In this document: piece by piece, positions 15,253 through 24,791 of the stretch
Layout: every line of letters starts with the position of its first letter
How positions within the stretch are numbered: position 1 is the stretch's first letter
DNA from: an uncultured Bacteroidota bacterium
GTDB lineage: Bacteria; Bacteroidota; Bacteroidia; Chitinophagales; Saprospiraceae
Length of the DNA: 47,059 nt
NCBI GenBank assembly: GCA_903854205.1
Contig: CAINVS010000607.1
Span: 1-47,059, forward strand
Reading direction: 5' to 3'
Made by a program: the position numbers and the translations under genes
Notes under the pieces: generated by a model
What the model was told of the DNA's origin: nothing
The model's input: the letters and a program-made list of their open reading frames with translations, nothing else
The model's database searches: none

Positions 15253-18200
15253 ATGAAAACCCTTCAAATACGTTTCAGAATCGCAGCAATAGCAATAGTT
15301 ATGCTGCTGACAGTCGGAATCACAGTGGCACTCACAACCGAGAATCTGCTCTCCGACCATCCCTTCCTAAAAGGTCTTTTCGATAAACTGGTAAAACATC
15401 AGGCAGCGTATCGCCCCGAAAAAGTTTATGTCCATTTTGACAAAACACTGTACAAACCAGGAGAAAGTATATGGCTCAGTGCTTATATACGCGATGCACA
15501 AACACTTGAACCGTCCAAACAAAGTGACATTGTCTATGTCGAATTTATCAATCCCCGCGGTGCAGTAGAAAAAAGCATCAGCATCATAGCCAAAAACGGA
15601 CAGGCTGCGGGCGACTTCCAAATTGCGCCCAATGCAAAGGGCGGAACCTACAAACTGAAAGCCTATACCAAATGGCAGGGCAATACTTCTGAGTTTTTTG
15701 AACGCGATATTCAGGTGCAGGCCGTTGTTTTGCCCAATCTGAATATGAAATTGGAGTTTGAGCGCGATGCCTACGGCCCCGGCGTTCCGGCCTCCGCACA
15801 ACTGAATCTGGAATCTTTGGACAAACAGGTTTTGGCCAACCATAGTTTTAATTATGTTGTCAGTTTCGACGGCAAAGAAACCCTGAAAGGCAGCGGTAAA
15901 ACTGATGAAAAAGGGGTTGCCAAACTCAGTTTCGATCTCCCAAAAGATCTCAACACAAATGATGCTATATTAAATGTCATGTTCCAATACAAGGGTCAGA
16001 CCGAGTCTATCTCCCGCTCTGTACCGGTAGTTTTGGGCAATATCGATCTGCAGTTTTTTCCTGAAGGCGGAGAATTGGTCGCCGGACTCAGCAATGCTGT
16101 TGCCTTCAAAGCACTCGATGAATTTGGCAAAGCTGCCGATGTTAGCGGTGTTATTGTCGATCAGAACGGTAAAAAAGTGGCTGAATTCAACAGCTATCAT
16201 AAAGGTATGGGCAAATTCGAATTCCGCCCAATGGCCGGCAAACAATATACTGCCCGCATTGAGCAGCCTTCCAATGTAAAAGGAACCTTTACCTTGCCTG
16301 CAGCAAAAGCCAATGCTGTTACACTGCGTCTTCGCGGACAAAACAGACAGGAAATGCAGGTGGATGTACTGACAAATGCCGAAGAAGAACTTTTTGTAGT
16401 AGCGCAAAGCGGCGGTAAAATGATCTTCAGCAAAGCAATTGAAGCTTTGCCGGGTGTCAATTCACTCAGTATCCCGACTTCCACTTTCCCTGTAGGAATT
16501 GCACAAATCTCAATCTTCGACAGCAAACAAATGGCCCGCGCCGAACGTATGGCCTTTGTTAATCCCCACAAACAGCTCAAAGTAAAGGTAAAAAGCAAAA
16601 AAGAGCGCTACATGCCCCGCGAGCTGGTGGAAATGGACATTGAAGTGAGTGACGAATACGGTCGCCCGGTTGCCGGTCAGTTTTCTGTTGCAGTTGCCGA
16701 TGATAAACTACTCACTTTTGCCGATGACAAACAGGGTCATATTTTGGCTTACAGCTTGCTGGAATCGGATCTGAAAGGCAAAGTGGAAGAACCTAATTTT
16801 TATTTTGATGATGAATCTGATGCAAGCCGTTTCAAACCGGAAACAGACCGTAAACTGGCATTGGATAACCTCCTCATGACGCAGGGTTGGACCCGTTTCG
16901 TTTGGAAAGAAGTTCAGGACGAAAAATACCGCGACTTTGCACAAAAAGCAGAAAAGGCTGTATTTGCCGGAAAAGTACTGGATACTCAGGGCAAACCATT
17001 GGCCGGAGCTGATATTACAATTGGTCAAAAAACTGCAAAAACAGATGCTCAAGGTATGTTTAGCCTTGCGGGAGTAGAGCTTTATCAGCCTATAAGTATG
17101 TTGGTGAGCGGAACCGATAAATATCCTACAACACTCAGTTATTCAGAATATACACAGTCTATTCAGGTAAATCTTTTGGGTAAAAGAACTGTTACAGGTG
17201 TTGTCACCGATAAAAAAACAAAAAAACCATTGCAACATTCCTCCATACAGGTTTATGGAACACAATACATCACTGTTCAGACCAATGAAAAAGGGGAATA
17301 TAAAATTGAATTTCCCGAAAACAGTACCTACCTCTATGCTTATTATGGCGGTTACAGTCAGTATATCGATTTGAATCAGAATAAAAGTGCAAATATCAAC
17401 TTTGAAGTAGAACAGGTCTATTATGACAATTTGGTGGAAACTACATCAACCGGAAACGGTTCAAGAAGCGACCGTTCAGTTACTAAAAGCAGTACATCCG
17501 CAAAGCGCCCTTCCGGACGCAATAAAGCTGATAATGAAATGCCTATGATTGGCGAAGTTCATCATGTACCTATGAATAATGCGATACCTGCTCCTGTTGC
17601 TGTGCCTGAAATGTTCGAAGCAAGAGATGCAGAGCCTATGATTGCTAAGGATGCAGATAAAGCAGGTATGGTTGAAGAAAAAGCTGTTGAAGATCTGGAA
17701 GGAGAAATTGATTTTGGTTTGGATGACCAAATTATGGACGGTAGAGCGCTTGCGAAAGATGAGAAAAAGAAAATGGACAATAAAGGTGCTATTGTCAATC
17801 AGAAACAGGTGGCTGTGGTAGGTGTGCGTTATTACCGTGCCCGCGAATTCTATGCGCCAAAATATGAAGACAAAAAGCAGCCTACACTGCGCAACGACTT
17901 CCGAAGCACAGTTTATTGGAATCCGAGTCTTAATATCGGTAAAAATGGCAAAGCAAGCATCTCTTTTTACAATTCCGATGATATCACACAATTCCGCGTT
18001 AGCGTAGAAGGTTTTGGCAACAACGGTTCTGTAGGTCGTGCCGAGTATAAATACTTTATTCAGCTGCCGGTGGAATTAATAGTTAAAATTCCAACTGAAT
18101 TGCTGACTGAGGACAAAGTTTTCATTCCAATCACCCTCACCAATAACACCGATGAGACTGTGACCGGACAACTCATTGTTTCTCTGCCTGCAAACATCAG

Positions 18201-19935
18201 ATTCATCAATACACCGCCAACATCAGTGACTTTGGCTGCCCGTGAAGGCAAAACAATCCTGGCTGAAGCAGTTGTAAACAATGATCCTGCCGATGGAACC
18301 CTGACTGTTTCCTTCGATGCCAAGGGCCTCAAAGATCAAATGTCGGTAGCAATAAAAACCCGTCCGCGCGGTTTCCCGGTACGCATCCTGCACAGTGGCG
18401 ATAAATTGTCAGATGCCGTAAAATTCAATATCAAAGAACCGATTTCCGGATCACTTAAAGCAAAATTGCGCGTTTATCCAAGCAGTCTCGATCAGGTAAT
18501 GGGCGGAATGGAGAGTATGCTCCGCATGCCGGGTGGCTGTTTCGAACAGACTTCAAGTTCCAATTATCCGAATATTCTTGCATTGAACTACTTGCGTGAA
18601 ACGAACAGCAGCAATCCAAAAATCGAGAAACAGGTTCGTGAATATCTGGAAGTGGGCTACGGCCGTTTGACAGGTTATGAATCAAAAGGCGGCGGATTCG
18701 ACTGGTGGGGTCGCGACCCTGCTCACGAAGCACTTACAGCTTATGGTCTCATGCAGTTTATCGACATGAAAGCGGTTTATCCGGTAGATCCAAAACTGAT
18801 CGAACGTACTACAAAATGGCTGATGGGCCGCCGTGACGGCAAAGGCTCCTGGGATAAAAATCCTAACTGTCTGCACAGCTGGGCAACCTCTGAAATCACC
18901 GATGCTTACATCGTTTATGCCATGACAGAAGCAGGTTTGGGCAAAGATATCGCCAAAGAACTGGATAAATCCTACAAAGATGCCGTCAAAAGCGAAGATC
19001 CTTATCTGATGGGCCTTGTGGTAAATGCTTTGTACAATGTTCAGGACAAACGTGCAGATGAACTGATGCGCGAACTGATGAAAACACAGAAAGCGGATGG
19101 CAGTTTCATGGGCCTCACAGCTTCGGTGGTGAATTCAACCGGCAGTTCCCTGAAAATTGAAACAACAGGACTTGCCTGTCTGGCGATGATGAAAAATAAA
19201 GCTTATATGAAGCAGTTGGGATCTGCTGTTGCCAACATTCAGGCGAGCAAAGACTACTACGGATACGGCTCTACACAGGGCACTGTTCTGGCACTCAAAG
19301 CCATCCTGGGTTATACCAAAATGAGCAAGCGTGCAGCAGAAAGCGGTATTTTCGCGGTGCATGTGAATGGCAAAAAAGTAATTTCTGTTCCATTCAAAGC
19401 AGATGATAAAGATATTGTGATACCTGATCTGACGCCTTTCCTCGCTTCGGGCGAACAAAAAGTGGACATCGTTTTTGAAGGTACAAAATCAGCAATGCCT
19501 TATGAACTGGAGCTCACTTACAATACCCGTTTGCCAAGCAATTCTGATAAATGTGAACTTCAATTGGCTACTACGCTGCCTACAGGCAAGGTGAAAATGG
19601 GCGAAACGGTACGCATGAATGCACAATTGAAAAGTGTGTCGAAAAAAGATCAGCCTATTGTGATGGCTATGATCGGCATTCCGGCGGGCCTTTCAGTTCA
19701 GATCTGGCAACTGAAAGAACTGCAGGAGAAAAAAGCCTTTGATTTTTATGAAATCTTTGATGGCTACGTGGTGCTGCACTATGAGTTTATCCGTCCGGGC
19801 GAAGTAAAAACTGTCAACCTCGATCTGAAGGCCGATATCCCCGGTCAGTACGAGGCCCCGGCTTCCTGCGCCTTCCTTTATTACACACAGGCAGAAAGAG
19901 TTTGGAGCAAACCGGAGTTGATGACGATAAATTAG
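15253..19935 (+). CDS. Thioester-containing alpha-2-macroglobulin family protein
   Basis: 1560 aa, with an N-terminal signal/anchor (about 1-28) leading into macroglobulin domains (KVYVHFDKTLYKPGESIWLSAYIRD at about 58). Two CarboxypepD_reg-like beta domains are inserted at about 569-722 (FAGKVLDTQGKPLAGADITIG; VTGVVTDKKTKKPLQHSSIQ), then an acidic, Met-rich linker at about 745-855 near the bait-region position. The thioester site is intact: PGGCFEQTSS with Cys1096 and Gln1099, at the start of an alpha/alpha barrel (about 1090-1390). The C-terminal ~130 residues are receptor-binding-like beta sandwich. Bacterial members trap attacking proteases in the periplasm or at the surface. No pbpC partner is adjacent, unlike in many Proteobacteria. 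A terminator follows. Confidence 0.93.
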   Translation: MKTLQIRFRIAAIAIVMLLTVGITVALTTENLLSDHPFLKGLFDKLVKHQAAYRPEKVYVHFDKTLYKPGESIWLSAYIRDAQTLEPSKQSDIVYVEFINPRGAVEKSISIIAKNGQAAGDFQIAPNAKGGTYKLKAYTKWQGNTSEFFERDIQVQAVVLPNLNMKLEFERDAYGPGVPASAQLNLESLDKQVLANHSFNYVVSFDGKETLKGSGKTDEKGVAKLSFDLPKDLNTNDAILNVMFQYKGQTESISRSVPVVLGNIDLQFFPEGGELVAGLSNAVAFKALDEFGKAADVSGVIVDQNGKKVAEFNSYHKGMGKFEFRPMAGKQYTARIEQPSNVKGTFTLPAAKANAVTLRLRGQNRQEMQVDVLTNAEEELFVVAQSGGKMIFSKAIEALPGVNSLSIPTSTFPVGIAQISIFDSKQMARAERMAFVNPHKQLKVKVKSKKERYMPRELVEMDIEVSDEYGRPVAGQFSVAVADDKLLTFADDKQGHILAYSLLESDLKGKVEEPNFYFDDESDASRFKPETDRKLALDNLLMTQGWTRFVWKEVQDEKYRDFAQKAEKAVFAGKVLDTQGKPLAGADITIGQKTAKTDAQGMFSLAGVELYQPISMLVSGTDKYPTTLSYSEYTQSIQVNLLGKRTVTGVVTDKKTKKPLQHSSIQVYGTQYITVQTNEKGEYKIEFPENSTYLYAYYGGYSQYIDLNQNKSANINFEVEQVYYDNLVETTSTGNGSRSDRSVTKSSTSAKRPSGRNKADNEMPMIGEVHHVPMNNAIPAPVAVPEMFEARDAEPMIAKDADKAGMVEEKAVEDLEGEIDFGLDDQIMDGRALAKDEKKKMDNKGAIVNQKQVAVVGVRYYRAREFYAPKYEDKKQPTLRNDFRSTVYWNPSLNIGKNGKASISFYNSDDITQFRVSVEGFGNNGSVGRAEYKYFIQLPVELIVKIPTELLTEDKVFIPITLTNNTDETVTGQLIVSLPANIRFINTPPTSVTLAAREGKTILAEAVVNNDPADGTLTVSFDAKGLKDQMSVAIKTRPRGFPVRILHSGDKLSDAVKFNIKEPISGSLKAKLRVYPSSLDQVMGGMESMLRMPGGCFEQTSSSNYPNILALNYLRETNSSNPKIEKQVREYLEVGYGRLTGYESKGGGFDWWGRDPAHEALTAYGLMQFIDMKAVYPVDPKLIERTTKWLMGRRDGKGSWDKNPNCLHSWATSEITDAYIVYAMTEAGLGKDIAKELDKSYKDAVKSEDPYLMGLVVNALYNVQDKRADELMRELMKTQKADGSFMGLTASVVNSTGSSLKIETTGLACLAMMKNKAYMKQLGSAVANIQASKDYYGYGSTQGTVLALKAILGYTKMSKRAAESGIFAVHVNGKKVISVPFKADDKDIVIPDLTPFLASGEQKVDIVFEGTKSAMPYELELTYNTRLPSNSDKCELQLATTLPTGKVKMGETVRMNAQLKSVSKKDQPIVMAMIGIPAGLSVQIWQLKELQEKKAFDFYEIFDGYVVLHYEFIRPGEVKTVNLDLKADIPGQYEAPASCAFLYYTQAERVWSKPELMTIN

Positions 19936-19978
19936 ATTGGTACTAGGTACTTGGCTGGTATTGGGTACATTGAAAGGA

Positions 19979-20012
19979 AAATCCACGCTTGGAAGGGCGT
20001 GGATTTTTTTGT
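19979..20012 (+). terminator. Terminator after alpha-2-macroglobulin
   Basis: AATCCACGC (19980-19988) and GCGTGGATT (19997-20005) form a 9-bp stem followed by a T run on the plus strand. Confidence 0.88.
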
Positions 20013-20021
20013 GGGGAGTTT

Positions 20022-20044
20022 GTAGAAAAGACGTTGCAACGCAA
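20022..20044. repeat. AGACGTTGCAACGC repeat fragment
   Basis: GTAGAAAAGACGTTGCAACGC resembles the GAGACGTTATAGATAACGTC palindrome at 1271-1290. It is followed by two CCCGAAGG segments (about 20058-20096). The gap 19936-20158 otherwise shows no gene. Confidence 0.4.
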
Positions 20045-20158
20045 TTTAGTTAAAAAAATCAAGCTACCCGAAGGCTAAAGGCCGAGCTCCCGAAGGAACT
20101 TGTTTAATTTATTTCAAACTCGTTCCTTAATCATAATATCACAAACTGGTTTTAGTTT

Positions 20159-20344
20159 TTGGGATATAAGGTTAACCACTACCTTGAAATTTACTTCTCT
20201 GCAGAGTCTGGCACAGTATACGATGACTCCTTCGACATAACTGTTCGCGTAGTCACCAATACAGGATTTCAGATGATTGTAAATCGTGTTGACGGAAGCA
20301 CTTGGGGGCAGAATACAGAGGCGTTTTGGTTCGCATTTGAATAA
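20159..20344 (+). pseudogene. Relic of a secreted or lectin-like protein C-terminus
   Basis: A 61-codon ORF that can only start at a TTG right after an in-frame TAG (20153-20155). The translation (GYKVNHYLEIYFSAES..., ending NTEAFWFAFE) reads like the last strands of a beta-sandwich domain, recalling H-type lectin or tail-fibre ends (GF.. then W.A.). It has no ATG and no signal. A terminator follows 10 bp after its stop, which suggests the 3' end of a once longer gene whose 5' part was lost. It could also be a small expressed protein. Confidence 0.45.
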
Positions 20345-20354
20345 ATAACATGAG

Positions 20355-20390
20355 AAGGTCTTCCATTTTTGGAGGACCTTTCATCTTTTT
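20355..20390 (+). terminator. Terminator after the relic ORF
   Basis: AAGGTCTTCC (20355-20364) pairs with GGAGGACCTT (20371-20380), with one G-T pair, followed by TCATCTTTTT. Confidence 0.75.
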
Positions 20391-20413
20391 GAAATGGTTT
20401 ATATTCGTAAAAT

Positions 20414-20445
20414 TTGCAACTGACAGAGAAATGGGATATATTTGT
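20414..20445 (+). promoter_or_regulatory. Bacteroidota promoter TTTG-N20-TATATTTG for mcm
   Basis: TTTG at 20414-20417, exactly 20 bases, then TATATTTG at 20438-20445. Transcription would start near 20452, about 44 bases before the ATG. Confidence 0.8.
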
Positions 20446-20495
20446 TATGCTCAAATTAACTAGAGCGACGTCTTCCAATAATAAACTTAATTTTA

Positions 20496-22631
20496 ATGCC
20501 TGAATTTTCTAAAATAGACATCACTGCCGCGTCAAAATATTCCGATAATCCAATTTCTTCAGAAAATGAAATTTTGGAAACTTCCGAACAATTGAACCTC
20601 AAGCAGCATTATACATCTGCTGACAGTGCAGCTAATGATTTTTATCGCTTTGGTGCCGGAAAAGCCCCCTTTATCAGCGGACCCTACCCGGGAATGTACC
20701 CGCTGCAGCCCTGGACCATCCGACAGTATGCCGGATTTTCAACGGCCGAAGAGAGCAATGCTTTTTATCGCAGAAATCTGGCAGGCGGACAAAAGGGACT
20801 TTCCGTCGCCTTCGACCTTGCAACACACCGTGGCTACGATTCTGATCATGAGCGTGTTACGGGCGATGTGGGCAAGGCTGGTGTTGCCATCGATTCGGTG
20901 GAGGATATGAAAATCCTTTTCGATAAGATTCCGCTCAATGAAATGTCCGTTTCCATGACCATGAACGGTGCCGTTTTGCCCGTTATGGCTTTTTACATTG
21001 TTGCTGCCGAGGAACAGGGTGTTGAAAAATCGCTGCTCAGCGGGACTATTCAGAATGATATTCTGAAAGAATTTATGGTGCGCAATACTTATATTTATCC
21101 GCCGACGCCTTCCATGCGCATCATATCCGATATATTTGAATATTCTTCACAGAATATGCCCAAGTTCAATTCTATTTCCATCAGCGGTTATCACATGCAC
21201 GAAGCAGGTGCGCCCGCAGATTTGGAATTGGCTTATACACTGGCAGATGGTATGGAATATTTGGAAGCAGGTATTAAAACCGGATTGAATATTGATGATT
21301 TTGCACCACGGCTCTCCTTTTTCTGGGGAATCGGTATGAATCATTTTATGGAAATTGCCAAGATGCGCGCCGGTCGTATGCTTTGGGCAAAAATTGTAAA
21401 GAGTTATGGCGCAAAAGATGAAAAATCGCTGATGCTTCGCACACACTGTCAGACCTCAGGCTGGTCACTCACAGAACAGGATCCTTTCAATAATGTAGCA
21501 CGCACCTGCATAGAAGCCATGGCCGCTGTTTTAGGCGGTACACAATCACTGCATACCAACTCTTTTGATGAGGCGATAGCTTTACCTACCGACTTTTCAG
21601 CAAAAATTGCACGCGAAACACAGATTTTTATACAGAAACACAGCAATGTTACCAAAGCCATCGATCCCTGGGCAGGATCCTACTTTGTAGAATACCTGAC
21701 AGAACAGTTGGTGGAACGCGCCTGGATGCACATTCAGGAAGTAAAAGAACTGGGCGGTATGGCAAAAGCTATTGAAACCGGCATTCCAAAAATGCGTATT
21801 GAAGAAGCAGCTGCAAGGAAACAGGCCCGTATCGACAGCAGCAAAGACAAAATCGTCGGCGTAAATATCTTCCGTTTGGAACAGGAAGCCGCATTGGATA
21901 TTTTGGAGGTAGACAATCGTGCTGTGCGCAATTCACAGATTCTCCGACTCAATGAAATAAAAAAAACACGCAACAGTGCTGCTGTTCAAACAGCATTGGA
22001 TGCTATCACCAAAGCCTGCGAAACAGGCGCGGGCAATTTGCTGGCATTGGCTGTTGAGGCTGCACGTCTTCGCGCCACTTTAGGTGAGATTTCCTTTGCC
22101 ATGGAAAAAGTATTCGGCCGCTACAAGGCTATCACCCGTTCAATTTCAGGTGTGTACTCCAAAGAAATTTCAGACAACGAGCATTTTCAAAAAGCCCGAG
22201 CTTTGGCCGATGAATTTGCCAAAATGGAGGGGCGCCGTCCCCGTATCATGATCGCAAAGGTAGGACAGGATGGACATGACCGCGGAGCAAAAGTCATTGC
22301 TACCGGCTTTGCCGATCTTGGTTTCGATGTGGACATGGGGCCACTGTTCCAAACACCGATGGAAGCTGCCCGTCAGGCTGCTGAAAACGATGTGCACATT
22401 CTTGGACTTTCTTCATTGGCCGGCGGACACAAAACATTGGTTCCTGAAGCAATTGAAGCGCTAAAATCACTCGGGCGCGAGGATATAATGGTCGTAGCCG
22501 GCGGTGTAATCCCTGCCCAGGACTATGTATATTTATATGAAGCCGGTGTGGTAGGTGTTTTTGGCCCCGGCACCAGTATTGCCAAAGCAGCGATTGATAT
22601 TTTGGAATTGCTGATAGCAGCAAACAGATAA
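20496..22631 (+). CDS. Methylmalonyl-CoA mutase
   Basis: Adenosylcobalamin-dependent interconversion of methylmalonyl-CoA and succinyl-CoA (propionate metabolism); cytoplasmic. The 711-aa chain carries both domains, a complete catalytic (large) subunit. The barrel shows [53 protein letters not shown] and [26 protein letters not shown]. The B12 domain has [17 protein letters not shown] with the cobalt-ligating His594, then [14 protein letters not shown] and VVAGGVIP. No small subunit, epimerase or MeaB gene is adjacent, so a partner may be encoded elsewhere. A strong promoter match precedes it. Confidence 0.96.
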   Translation: MPEFSKIDITAASKYSDNPISSENEILETSEQLNLKQHYTSADSAANDFYRFGAGKAPFISGPYPGMYPLQPWTIRQYAGFSTAEESNAFYRRNLAGGQKGLSVAFDLATHRGYDSDHERVTGDVGKAGVAIDSVEDMKILFDKIPLNEMSVSMTMNGAVLPVMAFYIVAAEEQGVEKSLLSGTIQNDILKEFMVRNTYIYPPTPSMRIISDIFEYSSQNMPKFNSISISGYHMHEAGAPADLELAYTLADGMEYLEAGIKTGLNIDDFAPRLSFFWGIGMNHFMEIAKMRAGRMLWAKIVKSYGAKDEKSLMLRTHCQTSGWSLTEQDPFNNVARTCIEAMAAVLGGTQSLHTNSFDEAIALPTDFSAKIARETQIFIQKHSNVTKAIDPWAGSYFVEYLTEQLVERAWMHIQEVKELGGMAKAIETGIPKMRIEEAAARKQARIDSSKDKIVGVNIFRLEQEAALDILEVDNRAVRNSQILRLNEIKKTRNSAAVQTALDAITKACETGAGNLLALAVEAARLRATLGEISFAMEKVFGRYKAITRSISGVYSKEISDNEHFQKARALADEFAKMEGRRPRIMIAKVGQDGHDRGAKVIATGFADLGFDVDMGPLFQTPMEAARQAAENDVHILGLSSLAGGHKTLVPEAIEALKSLGREDIMVVAGGVIPAQDYVYLYEAGVVGVFGPGTSIAKAAIDILELLIAANR

Positions 22632-22668
22632 AACAAAAATGAAGTTTAAAGATAAAAGTGCCTTTGTC

Positions 22669-22684
22669 TTATCAGTACTGATAA
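22669..22684. promoter_or_regulatory. 16-bp perfect palindrome before the M43 protease
   Basis: TTATCAGTACTGATAA lies in the 78-bp gap between mcm and the protease gene, about 26 bases before its ATG. It could be an operator site; no regulator gene is in the window. Confidence 0.4.
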
Positions 22685-22709
22685 CTAATACCTTAATATT
22701 TTACAACCC

Positions 22710-24419
22710 ATGAAAAATCTTTATCTGACACTTTTACTGATGCTGAGTTCATTTGGTCTTTTTGCTCAGTTTCAGCACCGATGCGGCTTTGATCATGCCG
22801 TACAGCACAAAAATGAATTGCATCCGGGTTTTAAAGACCGTGCTGATGCCATTTTCAGACAGGCTGCACAGTATTCACAACTGCGCGGAGCAAGCAGCAG
22901 CTATGTTGTGCCTTTGGCCGTACATGTTGTTTGGAAAAATACTGCCGAAAATCTGCCTGAATGCAAAATAATTGAACAGGTTGATATTCTGAACAGAGCC
23001 TATCAGCGCATGAATCCCGACACTTCCAATCTGCGATCAATTTTCAGTGCCGTAGCCGGAAATCCAAATATACAGTTCAGATTAGATACAATTATTTGGA
23101 AACAAACAAGTTCCGATTTTTTCTCAGGTGGTTTTTTCCCTGATATCAGCTTCTCCGATCGTGTGAAACATGATTCAAGCGGTGGCAGTGAAGCTATCAA
23201 TACTGCAGGACATTTAAATATTTGGGTCTGCAATCTTGGTTCTTCAGGGATTTTAGGCTATGCCTATCCGCCAGCAGGATTAGCCAATTGGCCCGCAGAT
23301 TCTGAGGCACCAACGCCGGGTGACGAAGGTGTTGTTCTTGACTATCGCATAATTGGCGCTGAAGGTGTTTATGTACAACAGACAACAACCATCAATACTA
23401 GAGGAAACACTGCCATTCATGAGGTTGGCCATTATTTGGGTCTTCGACATGTTTGGGGTGACGGCCTGCTCAGTATTTTGGGAATTGCTGACTGTACTGT
23501 GGACGATGGTGTTATGGATACACCAAATTGCGGTATTCCTTCAAATTATGCTTGCAATCTTACGCAAAACACTTGTGATGCAACTGTAACCGGAGATCTG
23601 CCGGATATGATTGAAAATTTCATGGATTATTCCGATGAAGACTGTCAAAATACCCTGACGCTGGGCCAGGTGAATATTATGCATGGGGTGCTGAATGTAG
23701 AACGTGTCGGTCTTGCAACTGCTCCTCCTATACACAATACAATTCGCCCCTTGAACGATGCACTGCCAAGATCAGTTGTATTGGGTGTTAATACCGATAA
23801 TAGCTGTACTATTAACACAAATAGCTACAATACTGCTGCTTCACCCTCTATGTCTGCTTGTTCGGGTGCAAATCCAGCCAACGATGTATGGTTCAGTTTT
23901 GAAGCCGTTTCTACAGAAGTAATAATTAATGTTTCTAACATACAGGCCACAACTGGCGCTTCAACTGCCCTTACTTATGAGTTATTTTCAGGAAACTGCG
24001 GAGCATTACAGAGCATGGGTTGTTTTTCATCGGCTTCCTCCACTGTGAGTGGTTTACAGAATGCCGAAGAATATTTTATAAGAGTGTACAGCAATGATGC
24101 CGGAGCAGCACAGTCTTTCAATCTCTGCCTTCAGGCGGCAGGCAATGTTTCTGTGAATACAACTGCTTTAGCCGAAGCAATTTCAGTTTTCCCAAATCCA
24201 AATAGCGGAATCTTTACTGTTTCTTTTCCAAATGTCGATTTAGAAGGTACTATGTCTGTTAAAAACTTTTTAGGACAACAGTTGAGCAATAAGATGAGTA
24301 TTGACCGATTTACCGAAAACATTCAGGTAGATCTGTCAACACTTGCTAATGGTGTTTATTTGGTAGAATTCAATTTGGCCGGAGAACGAATTGTTAAGAA
24401 AATATTGGTTCAAAAGTAG
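22710..24419 (+). CDS. Secreted M43 (pappalysin-like) metalloprotease with T9SS domain
   Basis: 569 aa with signal peptide MKNLYLTLLLMLSSFGLFAQ. The zinc site is HEVGHYLGLRH (His237, Glu238, His241, His247) of the HExxHxxGxxH type, with the Met-turn in NFMDYSDEDC, as in cytophagalysin/ulilysin-type M43 enzymes. AVHVVWKNTAENLPE in the N-terminal part is also typical of the family. A beta-sandwich region (about 360-470; NDVWFSFEAVSTEVIINV) follows, then a T9SS type-A sorting domain (SVFPNPNSGIFTVSF ... ANGVYLVEFNLAGERIVKKILVQK). It is exported and probably surface-attached, degrading extracellular protein. It lies 78 bp after mcm and may have its own promoter. Confidence 0.92.
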   Translation: MKNLYLTLLLMLSSFGLFAQFQHRCGFDHAVQHKNELHPGFKDRADAIFRQAAQYSQLRGASSSYVVPLAVHVVWKNTAENLPECKIIEQVDILNRAYQRMNPDTSNLRSIFSAVAGNPNIQFRLDTIIWKQTSSDFFSGGFFPDISFSDRVKHDSSGGSEAINTAGHLNIWVCNLGSSGILGYAYPPAGLANWPADSEAPTPGDEGVVLDYRIIGAEGVYVQQTTTINTRGNTAIHEVGHYLGLRHVWGDGLLSILGIADCTVDDGVMDTPNCGIPSNYACNLTQNTCDATVTGDLPDMIENFMDYSDEDCQNTLTLGQVNIMHGVLNVERVGLATAPPIHNTIRPLNDALPRSVVLGVNTDNSCTINTNSYNTAASPSMSACSGANPANDVWFSFEAVSTEVIINVSNIQATTGASTALTYELFSGNCGALQSMGCFSSASSTVSGLQNAEEYFIRVYSNDAGAAQSFNLCLQAAGNVSVNTTALAEAISVFPNPNSGIFTVSFPNVDLEGTMSVKNFLGQQLSNKMSIDRFTENIQVDLSTLANGVYLVEFNLAGERIVKKILVQK

Positions 24420-24522
24420 TCTTTCAGTTACAAAACCAAATACGGCATTATGATTGTTTTTCTAAAAAGTTGTCACCGATGAAGCTGATAATTAACTAGG
24501 AAAATATTCTTACTGTAAATAC

Positions 24523-24564
24523 AAAGAACCGCCCCGTAACAGATCTGTTATGGGGCGGTTCTTT
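24523..24564. terminator. Long palindromic terminator after the M43 protease
   Basis: A 42-nt palindrome with 21-nt arms centred on AGATCT, with one G-T pair. The outer stem is AAAGAACCGCCCC / GGGGCGGTTCTTT. Short T runs flank both ends, so it may work for both strands. Confidence 0.8.
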
Positions 24565-24732
24565 ATATTATTAGGGTTTAAATTATCCCAAAATCAGGCG
24601 ATCTGACTTAAACCCAAATCCGTCATTTTACACCCACCGGAGACCTGAAAGCTAACTACAAAGCTTATTAATATTTGGGCAGGAGTGAAAACGGATCTTT
24701 GTTTTAGAATAGTTATTACAAATAAATCCTTA
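24565..24732. other. Intergenic sequence with a fragment of the TCCGTCATTA repeat
   Basis: CTTAAACCCAAATCCGTCATT (about 24608-24628) resembles the left side of the 39472 element (CTTTAATCCAGATCCGTCA). The matching right end is missing, so it looks like a decayed or solo copy. No gene is seen between 24420 and 24791. Confidence 0.35.
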
Positions 24733-24775
24733 AAAAAACAGAGGCTTGCCCGCAATCGAACAGCCTCTGTTTTTT
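24733..24775. terminator. Bidirectional terminator
   Basis: AAAAAACAGAGGC and GCCTCTGTTTTTT form a 13-bp stem with A/T runs at both ends. It can end the minus-strand yfhO transcript (stop at 24792) as well as plus-strand reading. Confidence 0.85.
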
Positions 24776-24791
24776 ATAGTTTTTCTAAAGA

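Noticed and set aside
15171-15386. 71-aa ORF overlapping the alpha-2-macroglobulin start
   Set aside because: Reads through the real signal peptide region in another frame; Asn/Ser-rich nonsense composition.
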